Source of the DNA: Spirochaetia bacterium
GTDB lineage: Bacteria; Spirochaetota; Spirochaetia; PWKH01
Direction of reading: 5' to 3'
Assembly (NCBI GenBank): GCA_007128345.1
Contig: SKXS01000024.1
Location: 1 to 34,284, forward strand
Length of the DNA: 34,284 nucleotides
Below the pieces are notes generated by a model. The model did not search any database. It was not told the DNA's origin and was given only the letters and a program-made list of their open reading frames with translations. A program made the position numbers and the translations under genes. This document shows, piece by piece, positions 1-10,346 of this stretch (positions are counted from its first letter, which is position 1; each line of letters begins with the position of its first letter).

Positions 1-51
1 CTTCCGTGGTATCTCTTAATCACCAAGCGTGGACATACGAGGAGCCATACC

Positions 52-1437
52 ATGATCGAAAGAATCCGAGAGCTGCTGAACAGGGAACCCGCGGAAATTC
101 CAGTAACCGCACAGGGATGGGTGCGCACCAAGCGGGATACGAAGCACGTCACCTTCCTGGAAGTGAATGACGGTTCGTGCCTTAAGAGCCTCCAGGTCAT
201 CATCGACCGGAATTCCAGGGAGGTAACCGATACGCTGAACCGGGTTTCCACAGGCGCCAGCGTCTCCTGCACCGGCAGGCTGGCTGAATCACCGGGGAAG
301 AACCAGAAAGTGGAACTGCACGCTGACACCATTGAGCTCATCGGTGAGGCTCCTCCTGAAAGCTATCCCCTGCAGAAGAAGCGCCACAGCTTTGAATTCC
401 TCAGGGAGATTGCCCACCTGCGTCCCCGCACTAACACCATCGGTGCTGTTGCCAGGGTCCGCAACGCCATGAGCAGGGCTGTGCACACCTTTTTCCAGGA
501 GCGTGATTTCCTGTATATCCACACGCCCATCATCACCACTTCAGACTGCGAGGGCGCCGGCGAGATGTTCCAGGTTACCACCCTGCCCCTGAACCAGGTC
601 CCCATGCGGGAGGGCTCACCAGACTACTCAAGAGACTTTTTCCAGAAGCCTGCAAACCTCACGGTCAGCGGGCAGTTGGAGGCGGAAATTTACGCCCTGG
701 CTATGACCAACGTATACACCTTCGGGCCTACCTTCCGGGCTGAGAACTCCAACACCAGCCGTCACCTCTCAGAATTCTGGATGATTGAACCTGAGATGGC
801 CTTCTGTACCTTGGAGGGAAACATGGAGGTCGCAGAATCCTTTCTCAAGTATGTCTTCTCCCACGTACTGGAGACATGCAGGGAGGATATGGAGTTTTTC
901 AATCAGTGGATCCAGAAGGGAGTCATCGATTCCCTCAGCTCAGTTGCCGAGGGGGTCTTCACCCGGATGACCTACACGGATGCGGTGAAGGAACTCACCG
1001 CCGCCCCGGTTTCCTTTGAGTATCCAGTCAGCTGGGGGGCAGACCTCCAGTCGGAACATGAGAAGTACCTCACTGAACAGGTGTGCAGAGGACCGGTGAT
1101 CGTCACCGACTATCCCAGGGAAATCAAGGCGTTCTACATGCTGCTCAACGACGACGAAAAGACCGTCCGCGCCATGGATGTGCTGGTGCCCAGGCTGGGT
1201 GAGATCATCGGGGGCAGCGAACGTGAGTACCGCTATGACGTGCTTACCCGGCGTATCCTGGAGTCGGGACTTGATCCGAAAGATTACTGGTGGTACCTGG
1301 ACCTTCGGCGATACGGAACGGTACCCCATGCCGGTTTCGGCCTGGGGTTTGAACGCGCCGTGCAGTATGTGACGGGCATGCAGAACATCCGGGACGTGAT
1401 CCCCTTCCCCAGGGCTGTAGGAAGCGCTGAATTTTAA
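52..1437 (+). CDS. asnS: Asparagine--tRNA ligase
   Basis: 461 aa; OB-fold N-terminus ([25 protein letters not shown]), class II aaRS motifs ([55 protein letters not shown]); GAGGAG RBS upstream. Confidence 0.95.
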   Translation: MIERIRELLNREPAEIPVTAQGWVRTKRDTKHVTFLEVNDGSCLKSLQVIIDRNSREVTDTLNRVSTGASVSCTGRLAESPGKNQKVELHADTIELIGEAPPESYPLQKKRHSFEFLREIAHLRPRTNTIGAVARVRNAMSRAVHTFFQERDFLYIHTPIITTSDCEGAGEMFQVTTLPLNQVPMREGSPDYSRDFFQKPANLTVSGQLEAEIYALAMTNVYTFGPTFRAENSNTSRHLSEFWMIEPEMAFCTLEGNMEVAESFLKYVFSHVLETCREDMEFFNQWIQKGVIDSLSSVAEGVFTRMTYTDAVKELTAAPVSFEYPVSWGADLQSEHEKYLTEQVCRGPVIVTDYPREIKAFYMLLNDDEKTVRAMDVLVPRLGEIIGGSEREYRYDVLTRRILESGLDPKDYWWYLDLRRYGTVPHAGFGLGFERAVQYVTGMQNIRDVIPFPRAVGSAEF

Positions 1438-1438
1438 C

Positions 1439-1460
1439 GGGATCCCGCGATGGGGATCCC
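1439..1460. terminator. Possible hairpin between convergent genes
   Basis: GGGATCCC-gcgatg-GGGATCCC, 8-bp stem just after the asnS stop; no clear U-tract. Confidence 0.35.
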
Positions 1461-1469
1461 AAACCGCCC

Positions 1470-1751
1470 TCATCTCTCCTCAATGAAGGAACGCCATACG
1501 ATGTACGCCGTCCTGGCAGTGACGGGTATGCACATCGTATAGAGCACCACAAGGTATACAACCATCTCATGCATGAATGGATCAATGACTCCAGCAGCGG
1601 CTGTCAGGTGTATCACCGCTGAGGCAACCGCAGCTGCTCCGCAGAGAAGCACATCACTGCTGTGCACACTCTCCTTCCTCCATACACGCAGAGCAGCAAG
1701 AGATGCCATGAGAAATCCAAACCACAGCGCGTAGATAAGAAATCTGCTCAT
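1470..1751 (-). CDS. Small multi-spanning membrane protein (93 aa), unknown
   Basis: Several hydrophobic segments (FLIYALWFGFLMASLAAL; VLLCGAAAVASAVIHLTAAAGVI; MVVYLVVLYTMCIPV); 15 bp downstream of the next gene on the same strand. Confidence 0.6.
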   Translation of the reverse strand: MSRFLIYALWFGFLMASLAALRVWRKESVHSSDVLLCGAAAVASAVIHLTAAAGVIDPFMHEMVVYLVVLYTMCIPVTARTAYIVWRSFIEER

Positions 1752-1766
1752 CAGGGATACCCGTCC

Positions 1767-2123
1767 TCAGTGTCCATAGCGGATATAGTACGATCCGATC
1801 CTGAAGGATGTCCCTGCCACCACCCCCAGTCCTGCCAGGGCGCCCGCTGCAGGGCTTACTGCAGCCACAGCGCCTATCGCGGCGGATTTCATCGTGCCCT
1901 CCCAGGTTGGGGTAATGTTTCTGCCCAGGCAGTCCGCCAGGTAGGTCAGGCTGCCAAAAATGGCGCCTCCCAGAAGAGCCTTAAACACCCCGTCACCTTC
2001 GGCATCCTCCATCTCGCACTCAGTCATCTGTTCGCCGGGTACTGAATCAAAGAGTCCCCCATGTGCCCATACGCCCTGTGCTGAAATCAGCAGAACCAGG
2101 ACGACCGTCACCATCTGTTTCAT
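1767..2123 (-). CDS. Secreted Gly/Ala-rich protein (118 aa), unknown
   Basis: Signal peptide MKQMVTVVLVLLISAQGVWA; glycine-rich hydrophobic C-terminal half; GGAGGTG RBS before ATG. Confidence 0.65.
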   Translation of the reverse strand: MKQMVTVVLVLLISAQGVWAHGGLFDSVPGEQMTECEMEDAEGDGVFKALLGGAIFGSLTYLADCLGRNITPTWEGTMKSAAIGAVAAVSPAAGALAGLGVVAGTSFRIGSYYIRYGH

Positions 2124-2147
2124 AGCGCACCTCCGTAACGATTGTAT

Positions 2148-2792
2148 TTACTCCCAGAGGAACGTAATGCCCGACTGCAGCGCCAGCCTCGTCATCTCGG
2201 CGATGGAGCAGGCTCCGGTCTTCCGGGATATCTGTTTTCTGTAGGATTCTACGGTATGATGGGAGAGCTTCAGCTCGTAAGCGATGGACTTGGTGGTTTC
2301 GCCCCGGCTGATGAGTCCCAGGACCTCCCGCTCGCGGACGGTCAGCTGCCTGACATAATTCTTCGCTTCCGTCCGCTCACGGGGATATGATAATCCCTTG
2401 GGCTCCAATTCCCTGCATTCACAGCGGCAGGGCTCAAGGAACTCCCTCACTGATGTGATCATCCGGGCATACTCCTCCGTGCAGTCAATGATCCGTGTGA
2501 TGCCCAGCGAGAGCAGCACAAGTTTCGTCCGCCGTTCAAGAGTACGGGGAGATCCGTAGGCCAGCACATGGGCTTCAGCAGTCAGGCGCATGAGCATCCA
2601 GGATACGCACTGGTCTCGCTCCACCAGCTCAGCCTCGATGCAGTAGACATCAATCCCTGGCATGGGTATGCTGCCCCGAAGGATATCAAGTTCTTCGTAG
2701 GCACAGACCACTGCACAGTTGCATTCACCTTCAAAGAGGTGCATGACCCCTTCCCTCAGCAGATTTGATTTACCGATGATTATTGAGTTCAT
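2148..2792 (-). CDS. LuxR/NarL-family transcriptional regulator with degenerate receiver-like N-terminus
   Basis: C-terminal LuxR HTH (LTVREREVLGLISRGETTKSIAYELKLSHHTVESYRKQISRKTG); N-terminus aligns by eye with REC domains but lacks the acidic residues. Confidence 0.85.
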   Translation of the reverse strand: MNSIIIGKSNLLREGVMHLFEGECNCAVVCAYEELDILRGSIPMPGIDVYCIEAELVERDQCVSWMLMRLTAEAHVLAYGSPRTLERRTKLVLLSLGITRIIDCTEEYARMITSVREFLEPCRCECRELEPKGLSYPRERTEAKNYVRQLTVREREVLGLISRGETTKSIAYELKLSHHTVESYRKQISRKTGACSIAEMTRLALQSGITFLWE

Positions 2793-3087
2793 GCAATAGG
2801 TATTGGGGGATGCGGAATATTTGATTCACCTATGAAGCGACATTTGTATACATTTTTTCACAGGAGATAAACAGCGGAGAAACTCCTGTCCGATGCTGAC
2901 AGGGAAGACTGCAGGCACTACTAAGCATATTCAGCTGATCTGCAATGGCCCTTGCATCCTATACTGACGCATATGCATTTGCTGCATGGGGATTCCTCAA
3001 AGACGCACAGATCCCGTCATCAGAAGTACATTGAGCAGAGTCAATTACAGCAGATAATCACATCAGTTTGTTCCGCACACCAGTATG

Positions 3088-3606
3088 CTAGAGGAAGGTG
3101 ACCAGCTCTTCAAGGGCCTTCCGGTGCTTCTCCGTCTGTTTCTCATACCCGTCCCTCGGGTAGCCCAGGGGAGTGATCGCGAAGACCTCCTCATCCGTAC
3201 CCAGCGAAAGGGCGCTTGTGAGTAGGTTCGGGTCAAATGCGGCAATCCAGCAGGTGCCAACCCCTTCGCTGTCAGCGCAGAGGATCATGTGATCCATAGC
3301 GATGGTGAGATCGGTCTCAAGAGAGTTGTACCCGTCATGCTTTCGTGTCCAGGCATCTGCCCTTCTTCCGGCCACCGCCAATACAGCCGGTGCGTCCTGA
3401 AACCAAGGAGCTTCGTAGCTCTGCTTCACCTGGTCGAGCATATCCTTTGACGTAATGACGAAAAACCGCCACGGCTGACGGTTTGCTGCTGACGGTGCAA
3501 GCCTTCCCGCTTCGAGAATCCGCTTGAGCACATCCCTGGGTATCTTCCGATCAGGGTCGTAGTTCCTCACACTCACACGACTTTTGACGATCTGTACATA
3601 ATCCAT
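3088..3606 (-). CDS. Nitroreductase family protein
   Basis: SVRNYDPDRKIPRDVLKRILEAGRLAPSAANRQPWRFFVI; C-terminal GYPRDG. Confidence 0.9.
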   Translation of the reverse strand: MDYVQIVKSRVSVRNYDPDRKIPRDVLKRILEAGRLAPSAANRQPWRFFVITSKDMLDQVKQSYEAPWFQDAPAVLAVAGRRADAWTRKHDGYNSLETDLTIAMDHMILCADSEGVGTCWIAAFDPNLLTSALSLGTDEEVFAITPLGYPRDGYEKQTEKHRKALEELVTFL

Positions 3607-3637
3607 ACCTTCCCCCTTATGCGTACGGCCGGCGAAC

Positions 3638-4078
3638 TTATTTCAGCACCTGTTCAAGAGCCCGGGCAAATGCTGAGGAGCTTCCGCCGTGCCGCTTTTT
3701 TCTCCGTCCTATACCGTGGGGTTCCGCTTCACGAACCCCTTCCATGAACTGGAGCAGCGAGAGCCGCTCCCTGATATTCTCACTAGTGTAGGTCTTCCCG
3801 GAATCATCGATGCACCATGCACCCTTTCGGATGACCTCTTCCATCAGCCTGACATCCCGGGTGATCACCAGGTCACCCGGCATGACCCTTGATGCAATGT
3901 ACGCATCGCTGCTCCCTTCTTGTATCTCCACCAGCTCCAGTGAAACCAGTTCGTGGCGGGGTATGTCAACCTTCCGGTCAGCTGCAATCCGCACACTGAC
4001 ACCTCTTTGTATCCCTGCTTTACAGGCAATCTCCCGGATCCGCTTCGGGCAACCGTCACCATCCACCCAGATTGTCAC
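3638..4078 (-). CDS. YaiI/YqxD family (DUF188) protein
   Basis: IWVDGDGCPKRIREIACKAG ... PGDLVITRDVRLMEEVIRKGA. Confidence 0.9.
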   Translation of the reverse strand: MTIWVDGDGCPKRIREIACKAGIQRGVSVRIAADRKVDIPRHELVSLELVEIQEGSSDAYIASRVMPGDLVITRDVRLMEEVIRKGAWCIDDSGKTYTSENIRERLSLLQFMEGVREAEPHGIGRRKKRHGGSSSAFARALEQVLK

Positions 4079-5232
4079 TGACTGACCCCCTGCGATGCCA
4101 GGTAGAGCTGACCTGTGCTCTCAATACTGTACCGGCCTATACAGGCGGGAATCACGAAGGACTGCCCCCTGTTTGCCTGGTACACTCGCCTGCCCCCTTC
4201 CCAGGAAATCATCGTCTCCCCGGAAATCACAATACCGATTTCCAGATAATCGGCCCTCTCTATAGTCCATCTGCCTTCGGCACATTCGCGAAGCAGGAAA
4301 TCATCCGCCGCCGCAGGGAAAGCGGGACGCGGATCACCAGCTGATCGGCACGCGGTAAAAGGGACAACCGGCTGCTGGTCTATGGAGAAGACCTCCAGCA
4401 GTTCCCTGACATCTATGTGCTTCTTGGTCAGCCCACCCCGGATTACGTTATCGGAGTTTGCCATAAGCTCCACGGCAAACCCTGAAATGTACGCATGAAG
4501 GTTTCCCGGGGAAAGGAAAATTGCCTCGCCGGGGGAGAGGTCCAGCACCTGGAGATAGATCGGGGAAGCAATGCCGATATCCAGTCCAAAGCGCTGGCTG
4601 AATTCCCGTGCAAGGGCGTAGATGCCGTGATCATCATCCTCTATGACCGACAACAGCTGCACGAATTCCTGGAGCAGACGCTGCCTGAAGCCCTTCGGGG
4701 AACAGAAAAGCCGGCGGACAAATGAGACGCATCCGTCACGGGCAAGGTCCCTGAGCATAGGAAACGGAGAAGCCAGCTTATGAAGTTCCGCATCACTGCG
4801 CAGGCCGCACATAGCCCTGAAGGGAGAGAGGGCGCAGAGAATCTCAGGTTTATGTTGTGCATCCCGGTAGGTACGGTTTGGCGCATCCCTGGGTATGCCC
4901 TCCTGCTCCTCCCGGGCGAATCCCCTGCGCGCCTGCCCGGCATCGGGATGACACTGGATGGAAAGCGGTGCAGCAGCTGCGAGCAGCTTGAAAAGAAAGG
5001 AGATATCATCCCCCATGCCGATCCAGTACCCGGGATCATCCTCTATGCAGGCACGCAGGGACTTGCGCACACCGCCAAGTTCAACCATGCTCATGCCGCC
5101 CGGGTGCGTACCCATCCAGAGTTCAGCGTAAGGGGTTTGTTCCGGATTCTCCAGCCCGAGGAGCCGGGGAATATGAACCGGAGAACCCCATGGGTACTGC
5201 TGGACCGCGGGAATAAGGGTATGCACGTTCAT
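4075..5232 (-). CDS. manA: Mannose-6-phosphate isomerase, class I
   Basis: YPWGS...YAELWMGTHPGG, IQCHPD, HKPEILCAL; start taken as the internal Met (MNVHTLIPAVQQYPWGS) of the 5268 ORF; start uncertain. Confidence 0.88.
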   Translation of the reverse strand: MNVHTLIPAVQQYPWGSPVHIPRLLGLENPEQTPYAELWMGTHPGGMSMVELGGVRKSLRACIEDDPGYWIGMGDDISFLFKLLAAAAPLSIQCHPDAGQARRGFAREEQEGIPRDAPNRTYRDAQHKPEILCALSPFRAMCGLRSDAELHKLASPFPMLRDLARDGCVSFVRRLFCSPKGFRQRLLQEFVQLLSVIEDDDHGIYALAREFSQRFGLDIGIASPIYLQVLDLSPGEAIFLSPGNLHAYISGFAVELMANSDNVIRGGLTKKHIDVRELLEVFSIDQQPVVPFTACRSAGDPRPAFPAAADDFLLRECAEGRWTIERADYLEIGIVISGETMISWEGGRRVYQANRGQSFVIPACIGRYSIESTGQLYLASQGVSQ

Positions 5233-5279
5233 ATCTGCAATAATGGACCAATCATATGGGGATGTCAATGCGAAGCGAG

Positions 5280-5308
5280 TTGAAGAAGAGATTCATTTTC
5301 AATATACT
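5280..5308 (+). promoter_or_regulatory. Candidate sigma70-type promoter of pfp
   Basis: TTGAAG-17 bp-TATACT upstream of pfp. Confidence 0.55.
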
Positions 5309-5340
5309 ACCTGCATTCAACCAGACCAAAGGAGTTGCAT

Positions 5341-6999
5341 ATGGCCTATTCACCCCTTCAGCAGGTACGCTACGGCTACCAACCAAAACTTCCCGGAGTG
5401 CTTCGAGAAGACATCAGGAAGATGACCCCAATGAAGGGGGCAGCCACTGAGTCGGCATCTGACCACTCGGAGATTCGAGAACGGTTTCCCCATACCTACG
5501 GCATGCCCATGGTGCGCTTCGAGCAGGGAGAGAATCCCGATGTTCCGGAAAAACGAAATATCGGTGTGGTGCTCTCCGGCGGGCAGGCGCCGGGAGGGCA
5601 CAATGTCATAGCCGGGCTCTACGATGCGCTGGCAAGCGCCAATCCGGAATCAAAGCTCTACGGATTCATCGGCGGTCCTTCGGGCATTCTCAAGGACGAC
5701 TGCCGTGAGCTCACGGGAGCAGTCATTGACGAGTACCGCAACACAGGTGGATTCGACATCATCGGGTCCGGCAGGACCAAGCTGGAATCCGAAAGCGACT
5801 TTGCGCAGTGCGCCAAGGTCTGCAACGCCCGTTCCATCTGCGCGCTGGTGATCATAGGAGGAGATGATTCAAACACAAATGCTGCAATGCTTGCCGAATA
5901 CTTTGTCCGCAACAAATCAGGCATACAGGTGATCGGGGTGCCCAAGACAATTGACGGAGATCTGAAAAACGAACACATTGAGGCATCCTTCGGATTCGAT
6001 ACCGCCACCAAAACCTATGCGGAGCTCATTGGAAATATCCAGCGTGACGCCAATTCATCCCGCAAGTACTGGCACTTCATTAAGCTCATGGGACGCAGCG
6101 CTTCTCACATATGCCTCGAATGCGCCCTGCTTACCCGTCCTACCATGGCCCTCATATCAGAGGAGGTGGAAGCGAAAAAGCAGACCCTCGGCGACATCGT
6201 ATCCCAGATAACCGACTGCGTGGTCTCCCGCGGCAGGCAAGGGATGCACTTCGGCATCGTCCTGGTTCCCGAAGGGCTCATCGAGTTCATCCCCGAAATG
6301 AAGACCCTCATATCGCGCCTCAATGACCTGCTGGCGCAGGACGGCGGGGAGATATCAGGTATAGAAGATCCTCTACAGCGATGCACCAAGGTAGCGACGC
6401 TGCTCCCGAAAGCAAGCGGATCACTGTTCAGCACTCTGCCCCAGGAAATCCAGATGCAGCTGCTGCTTGACCGTGACCCCCACGGCAATGTGCAGGTATC
6501 CCGTATTGAAACTGAAAAACTCCTCATCCAGATGGTCGCTGACCGGCTCAGGCATCTCAGGCAGGAGGGGATCTATACCGGACCGTTCAGCTCACAGCAC
6601 CACTTCTTCGGCTACGAAGGACGGTGCGCATTCCCGTCAAACTTTGATGCTGACTACTGCTACTCCCTCGGGTATACCGCATTCCTGCTCATTGCATCAG
6701 GCCTTACCGGGTATATATCTTCAGTCACCGGTCTTTCCAAACCCGCAGACAAATGGAATGCAGGGGGAGTTCCCATCACCATGATGATGAATATGGAAAA
6801 GCGTCACGGTTCACAGAAATCTGTAATCAGGAAGGCTCTGGTGGAACTCGACGGCAAGCCCTTTGGGGTGTTTGCAGCATCACGCGATGCCTGGGCTTCG
6901 GGCAACGAATTCCTCTATCCCGGTGCCATCCAGTATTTCGGTCCACCCGAGGTATGCGACCAGCCGTCGGTCACCCTAACCCTGGAACAGGAATCCTGA
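5341..6999 (+). CDS. pfp: Diphosphate--fructose-6-phosphate 1-phosphotransferase (PPi-PFK, long form)
   Basis: [35 protein letters not shown]; start set at ATGGCC after AAGGAG RBS. Confidence 0.93.
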   Translation: MAYSPLQQVRYGYQPKLPGVLREDIRKMTPMKGAATESASDHSEIRERFPHTYGMPMVRFEQGENPDVPEKRNIGVVLSGGQAPGGHNVIAGLYDALASANPESKLYGFIGGPSGILKDDCRELTGAVIDEYRNTGGFDIIGSGRTKLESESDFAQCAKVCNARSICALVIIGGDDSNTNAAMLAEYFVRNKSGIQVIGVPKTIDGDLKNEHIEASFGFDTATKTYAELIGNIQRDANSSRKYWHFIKLMGRSASHICLECALLTRPTMALISEEVEAKKQTLGDIVSQITDCVVSRGRQGMHFGIVLVPEGLIEFIPEMKTLISRLNDLLAQDGGEISGIEDPLQRCTKVATLLPKASGSLFSTLPQEIQMQLLLDRDPHGNVQVSRIETEKLLIQMVADRLRHLRQEGIYTGPFSSQHHFFGYEGRCAFPSNFDADYCYSLGYTAFLLIASGLTGYISSVTGLSKPADKWNAGGVPITMMMNMEKRHGSQKSVIRKALVELDGKPFGVFAASRDAWASGNEFLYPGAIQYFGPPEVCDQPSVTLTLEQES

Positions 7000-7020
7000 A
7001 GCATTCAGGAATTCCGTGCA

Positions 7021-8193
7021 TTATAAGCGGCTCAGAAGCACTGCCTCCAGTTCCCCGGCATCCAGGATGACCGGGGCCTGCTTGCAGTCGGAAGCAGCCG
7101 CGGCGCGTTTCAGCTTCTCTTTGGTAAATCCGTATTCTGAAAGCCTCGGCCTGACAAGCTGCTCCTGCCACCGTGAAAGGGTGTTCAGCAGCATGGGTAT
7201 TCCATCTTCCGCAGTGCATGTGTCACTGCTGCCTGCAAGGGCGCATCCCGCACGGGCATACTTCCGGTAGGTTTCCCCGTCTCTATAGCCGCTTGATTCC
7301 AGCTTCCTGATGCTGGCAGCCGTTATTTCGAACAGCAGCGTGCCGCAGACAATATTGTGGGGAATATCCTGCATTCCTCCCAGAACGCCGGCAACCCCAT
7401 GGACAGCCCCGAGACCAGCGTTTGACAGTGTGATTCCTGAGAGGTATGCGGCAAGGAGCATCTGCGCCCTGAAATCTTCATCAGGCTCATCACGTACAGC
7501 TTTGTCGAACGCCGATCCGGCAAGGCAGAGCCCCTGGAGAGCAAGCGCATCAGTAATGGGATGTGCCCGCACCGAGACATAGGACTCAAGCAGCTGGGTC
7601 ACAGCATCAAGTCCCGATGCGGCTGTCACTGACGGGGGACAGGTGAGTGAGAGCTGCGGGTCAAGGACGGCAATATCAGGTGTGTAGGCTTCATGACGCA
7701 GGGACTTCTTGAAGCTTCCAATCCTGCTGATGACCGCGTTGAACGACGATTCGCTCCCCGTGCCTGCAGTGGTAGGTACCGCACTGAAGTGGACTCGCTT
7801 CCCCGACGGCTTCCGGTCCCCTACCCCTTCCAGGTAGCGCTCCACCCCAAGGGGTTCACACACCATAGCCGAGACGGCCTTAGCCGCGTCAATGACGCTC
7901 CCCCCGCCGACGGCCGTTACGGCCTGGACATGGAATTCCTTGGCTTCCCGCGTGATATCATCCACCAGTTCTACAGAGGGCTCTCCCTTCACCCGATGGA
8001 TCTGGCATGCAATGGAGGCATCCCTGAAAGCCTCTTCTATCCGTGCACGCCATCCTGAGCGGTCAAGGGAAGATCCTCCGGTCAGCAGCGCCGCCCGTTG
8101 AATCCCCATGCTTCCGAGCATCCCAGGAAGCTGCAGCACTCCCTGCGAAGCGCATACAAGCTGCCCTGTACTGTACATACGAAATTCCTTCAT
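7021..8193 (-). CDS. Iron-containing alcohol dehydrogenase family protein
   Basis: AVGGGSVIDAAKAVS, PTTAGTGSE, GLDAVTQLLESY, GLGAVHGVAGVLGG..PHN. Confidence 0.9.
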   Translation of the reverse strand: MKEFRMYSTGQLVCASQGVLQLPGMLGSMGIQRAALLTGGSSLDRSGWRARIEEAFRDASIACQIHRVKGEPSVELVDDITREAKEFHVQAVTAVGGGSVIDAAKAVSAMVCEPLGVERYLEGVGDRKPSGKRVHFSAVPTTAGTGSESSFNAVISRIGSFKKSLRHEAYTPDIAVLDPQLSLTCPPSVTAASGLDAVTQLLESYVSVRAHPITDALALQGLCLAGSAFDKAVRDEPDEDFRAQMLLAAYLSGITLSNAGLGAVHGVAGVLGGMQDIPHNIVCGTLLFEITAASIRKLESSGYRDGETYRKYARAGCALAGSSDTCTAEDGIPMLLNTLSRWQEQLVRPRLSEYGFTKEKLKRAAAASDCKQAPVILDAGELEAVLLSRL

Positions 8194-8197
8194 ACCT

Positions 8198-8524
8198 CTA
8201 TTCCCTTGGAACCCCCGGAATCACGTTCAGCTGAGGATCTGCATTGCGTCGGTAGAGAATGCCTACATTCCCGATTACCGCAACTTCCTCAGCCCCGGTA
8301 CGCCGGGCGAGCTCGCTGAAGATCTCCAGTTTCGACTCCTTGAAGCCAACCCACTTTACCTTGATCAGTTCGCGGCAGCTGAGGCTTTCGTCTGTGCTTG
8401 CTACAACCGGTTCGGTGAGCCCCATCTTCCCGATCATGACCGTGGGGCGTATATGATGCGCCTCACGCATAAGAATTTTCCGCTTTTTACTCGTCATGGT
8501 TTTGCTACTTATACTCCTGGGCAT
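8198..8524 (-). CDS. YhbY-family (CRM domain) RNA-binding protein
   Basis: HIRPTVMIGKMGLTEPVV...LIKVKWVGFKE...IGNVGILYRRN; overlaps the end of the upstream ligase gene. Confidence 0.85.
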   Translation of the reverse strand: MPRSISSKTMTSKKRKILMREAHHIRPTVMIGKMGLTEPVVASTDESLSCRELIKVKWVGFKESKLEIFSELARRTGAEEVAVIGNVGILYRRNADPQLNVIPGVPRE

Positions 8525-10241
8525 ATTTGAATCGTTTGATCTTCTTCGTGGTGGTCATTGCCATGGGCTCCTTGAGCACGTGGACCCTGCTGATGCGCTT
8601 ATAGGGCAGCAGGGACTTGTTCACTTCGTCGATGATCTCGTTGATGCGCTTTTCCACCTGTACATCCAGTTCATCTCCCTGAAATGACTGCTTCATCCGC
8701 TCCATAAATGTCTCGCTCGGATATGCCAGCGCCTGGATGCCCTCAGACTTCTCCTTCTTGTCAAGTTCGTATCCCATCACCAGGATCTGATCAATTTCCT
8801 CATAGAGCTGGAAGAGCTCCTCAATCTCCTCGGGGAATACATTTTTACCACCTTCGGTGACGATCAATGACTTCTTCCTCCCGGTGAGGTAGAGATACCC
8901 GTCACGGTCCTGGTATCCTACATCCCCTGTACGCAGCCATCCGTCCTTATCGAGGATTTCATCAGTATCTTCCTTGTTCTTATAGTATCCCCACATCACC
9001 ATGGGTCCCCGCACGGTTATCTCTCCAATCCCCCGATCATCAGGTTCAAGGATGCGCACCTCCACCTGGGGAAGGGGCAGCCCTACAGAGGATTCCCGGT
9101 AGGCCGTCACGGGGTTGAGAGTCAGGATAGGGGATGTTTCAGTCAGACCGTAGCCCTGGACGAAGTCAATACCCAGCTGGTTGAACATCCTAAAGGTGGA
9201 TGTGGGCAGCGGGCCTCCACCGGAAATGCAGATCCTGTTGGTGTCCAGGGAGATCTTCTTGAGGATGCCGCCGAACATCTTCTTTCCGGGATTGACCTTG
9301 AAGGTCTTCTTGATGAACCCGCTGATGCCCATAAGTCCCCGGATGATCCCGTAGATCACAATGCCCTTCTCCCTGATGCCCCCCATGACCCCCTTGATGA
9401 GCTTATTAAAGAGCATGGGCACCCCAAGGAACATGGTCACATTCCCCTCCTTGAGGTCCTTGAAAATCTGGGAGACAACCAGCTTCTTCCCGAAGACAAG
9501 TTCCGATCCTACGGATATCCCCTCGATGAAAACTGCCAGCATGGTGTAGGAGTGGTGAATCGGCAGCAGCACATAGAATACATCCGTCGGATAGAGGGTC
9601 ATGAGCGCCTGCGCCAGGAAACAGTCACTTGTAATGTTGCGATGGGTGAGCATGACCCCCTTGGGATTCCCGGTAGTTCCCGATGTATAGAGGATTGCCG
9701 CAAGATCAAGCTCTTCGCTCTTAGCGTTTCCATGGGGTTCATGATCCCTGACATCCAAGATGTAGGGCTTCTTGTGTTTTGAAAGGGAGACCTTCTTTGC
9801 CAGGGTGACATGCGTGCCTACCTCGTTGAAGAGCTCCTCATCGACAAAGGCAATCTTTGCATCCGAGTGATCCATGAGGGCATCCATATCCTTCGGCTTC
9901 AGCTGATAGTCCAGGGGAACCACAACACAACCCGCATAGAGCACTGCAAGGTAGGCGATCGCCCATTCAGGGCTGTTCTTACCGGTTACGACGATGCGGT
10001 CACCCTTCTTCGCTCCCGCCTTGGCTAGAAAATTGGCAACCCCGGTAATTGCCTCATGGGCTTCCCGGTAGGTAAGCTCAATTTTCTCCGGGCTGAACGC
10101 GGTAAAGCACCTGTTTTCGGGGTAGCGCTTCACCGTGATATCAAACATCTCCGGTAGTGTCGGCCATTCACCGGTGAATAGGGTACCGCGGTACTCATCG
10201 AGGAATTTCCAAGGTTTTGAGGATTCATACATCTTTGCCAT
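8505..10241 (-). CDS. AMP-dependent synthetase/long-chain acyl-CoA ligase
   Basis: ILYTSGTTGNPKGVMLTHRN, QGYGLTETSP, GWLRTGDVGYQDRDGYLYLTGRKKSLIVTEGGKNVFPEEIE; start set at MAKMYESS after AAGGAGATAGT. Confidence 0.9.
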   Translation of the reverse strand: MAKMYESSKPWKFLDEYRGTLFTGEWPTLPEMFDITVKRYPENRCFTAFSPEKIELTYREAHEAITGVANFLAKAGAKKGDRIVVTGKNSPEWAIAYLAVLYAGCVVVPLDYQLKPKDMDALMDHSDAKIAFVDEELFNEVGTHVTLAKKVSLSKHKKPYILDVRDHEPHGNAKSEELDLAAILYTSGTTGNPKGVMLTHRNITSDCFLAQALMTLYPTDVFYVLLPIHHSYTMLAVFIEGISVGSELVFGKKLVVSQIFKDLKEGNVTMFLGVPMLFNKLIKGVMGGIREKGIVIYGIIRGLMGISGFIKKTFKVNPGKKMFGGILKKISLDTNRICISGGGPLPTSTFRMFNQLGIDFVQGYGLTETSPILTLNPVTAYRESSVGLPLPQVEVRILEPDDRGIGEITVRGPMVMWGYYKNKEDTDEILDKDGWLRTGDVGYQDRDGYLYLTGRKKSLIVTEGGKNVFPEEIEELFQLYEEIDQILVMGYELDKKEKSEGIQALAYPSETFMERMKQSFQGDELDVQVEKRINEIIDEVNKSLLPYKRISRVHVLKEPMAMTTTKKIKRFKYAQEYK

Positions 10242-10346
10242 ACTATCTCCTTGCTGGTAAGAATTGGTACCGCTGCCTGCCGGTGCCTGCACATGGTATT
10301 GGTCCGAGCGGCACTGATGACAGTATACCATACTTCGCATGATGTT

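Noticed and set aside
940-1585. Long antisense ORFs opposite asnS
   Set aside because: They lie opposite a clear asnS and have no recognisable motifs; typical shadow ORFs in a GC-balanced genome.
2793-3087. Possible ncRNA or riboswitch in the 295-bp gap
   Set aside because: Short inverted repeats (e.g. CCTGTC/GACAGG) exist but no coherent fold or known motif; probably promoter and 3' UTR.
7021-8193. His-to-Gln change in the ADH metal motif (GLDAVTQLLESY)
   Set aside because: GLDA-TQ-type motifs are common in a known subgroup of iron-containing alcohol dehydrogenases; not a novel signal.
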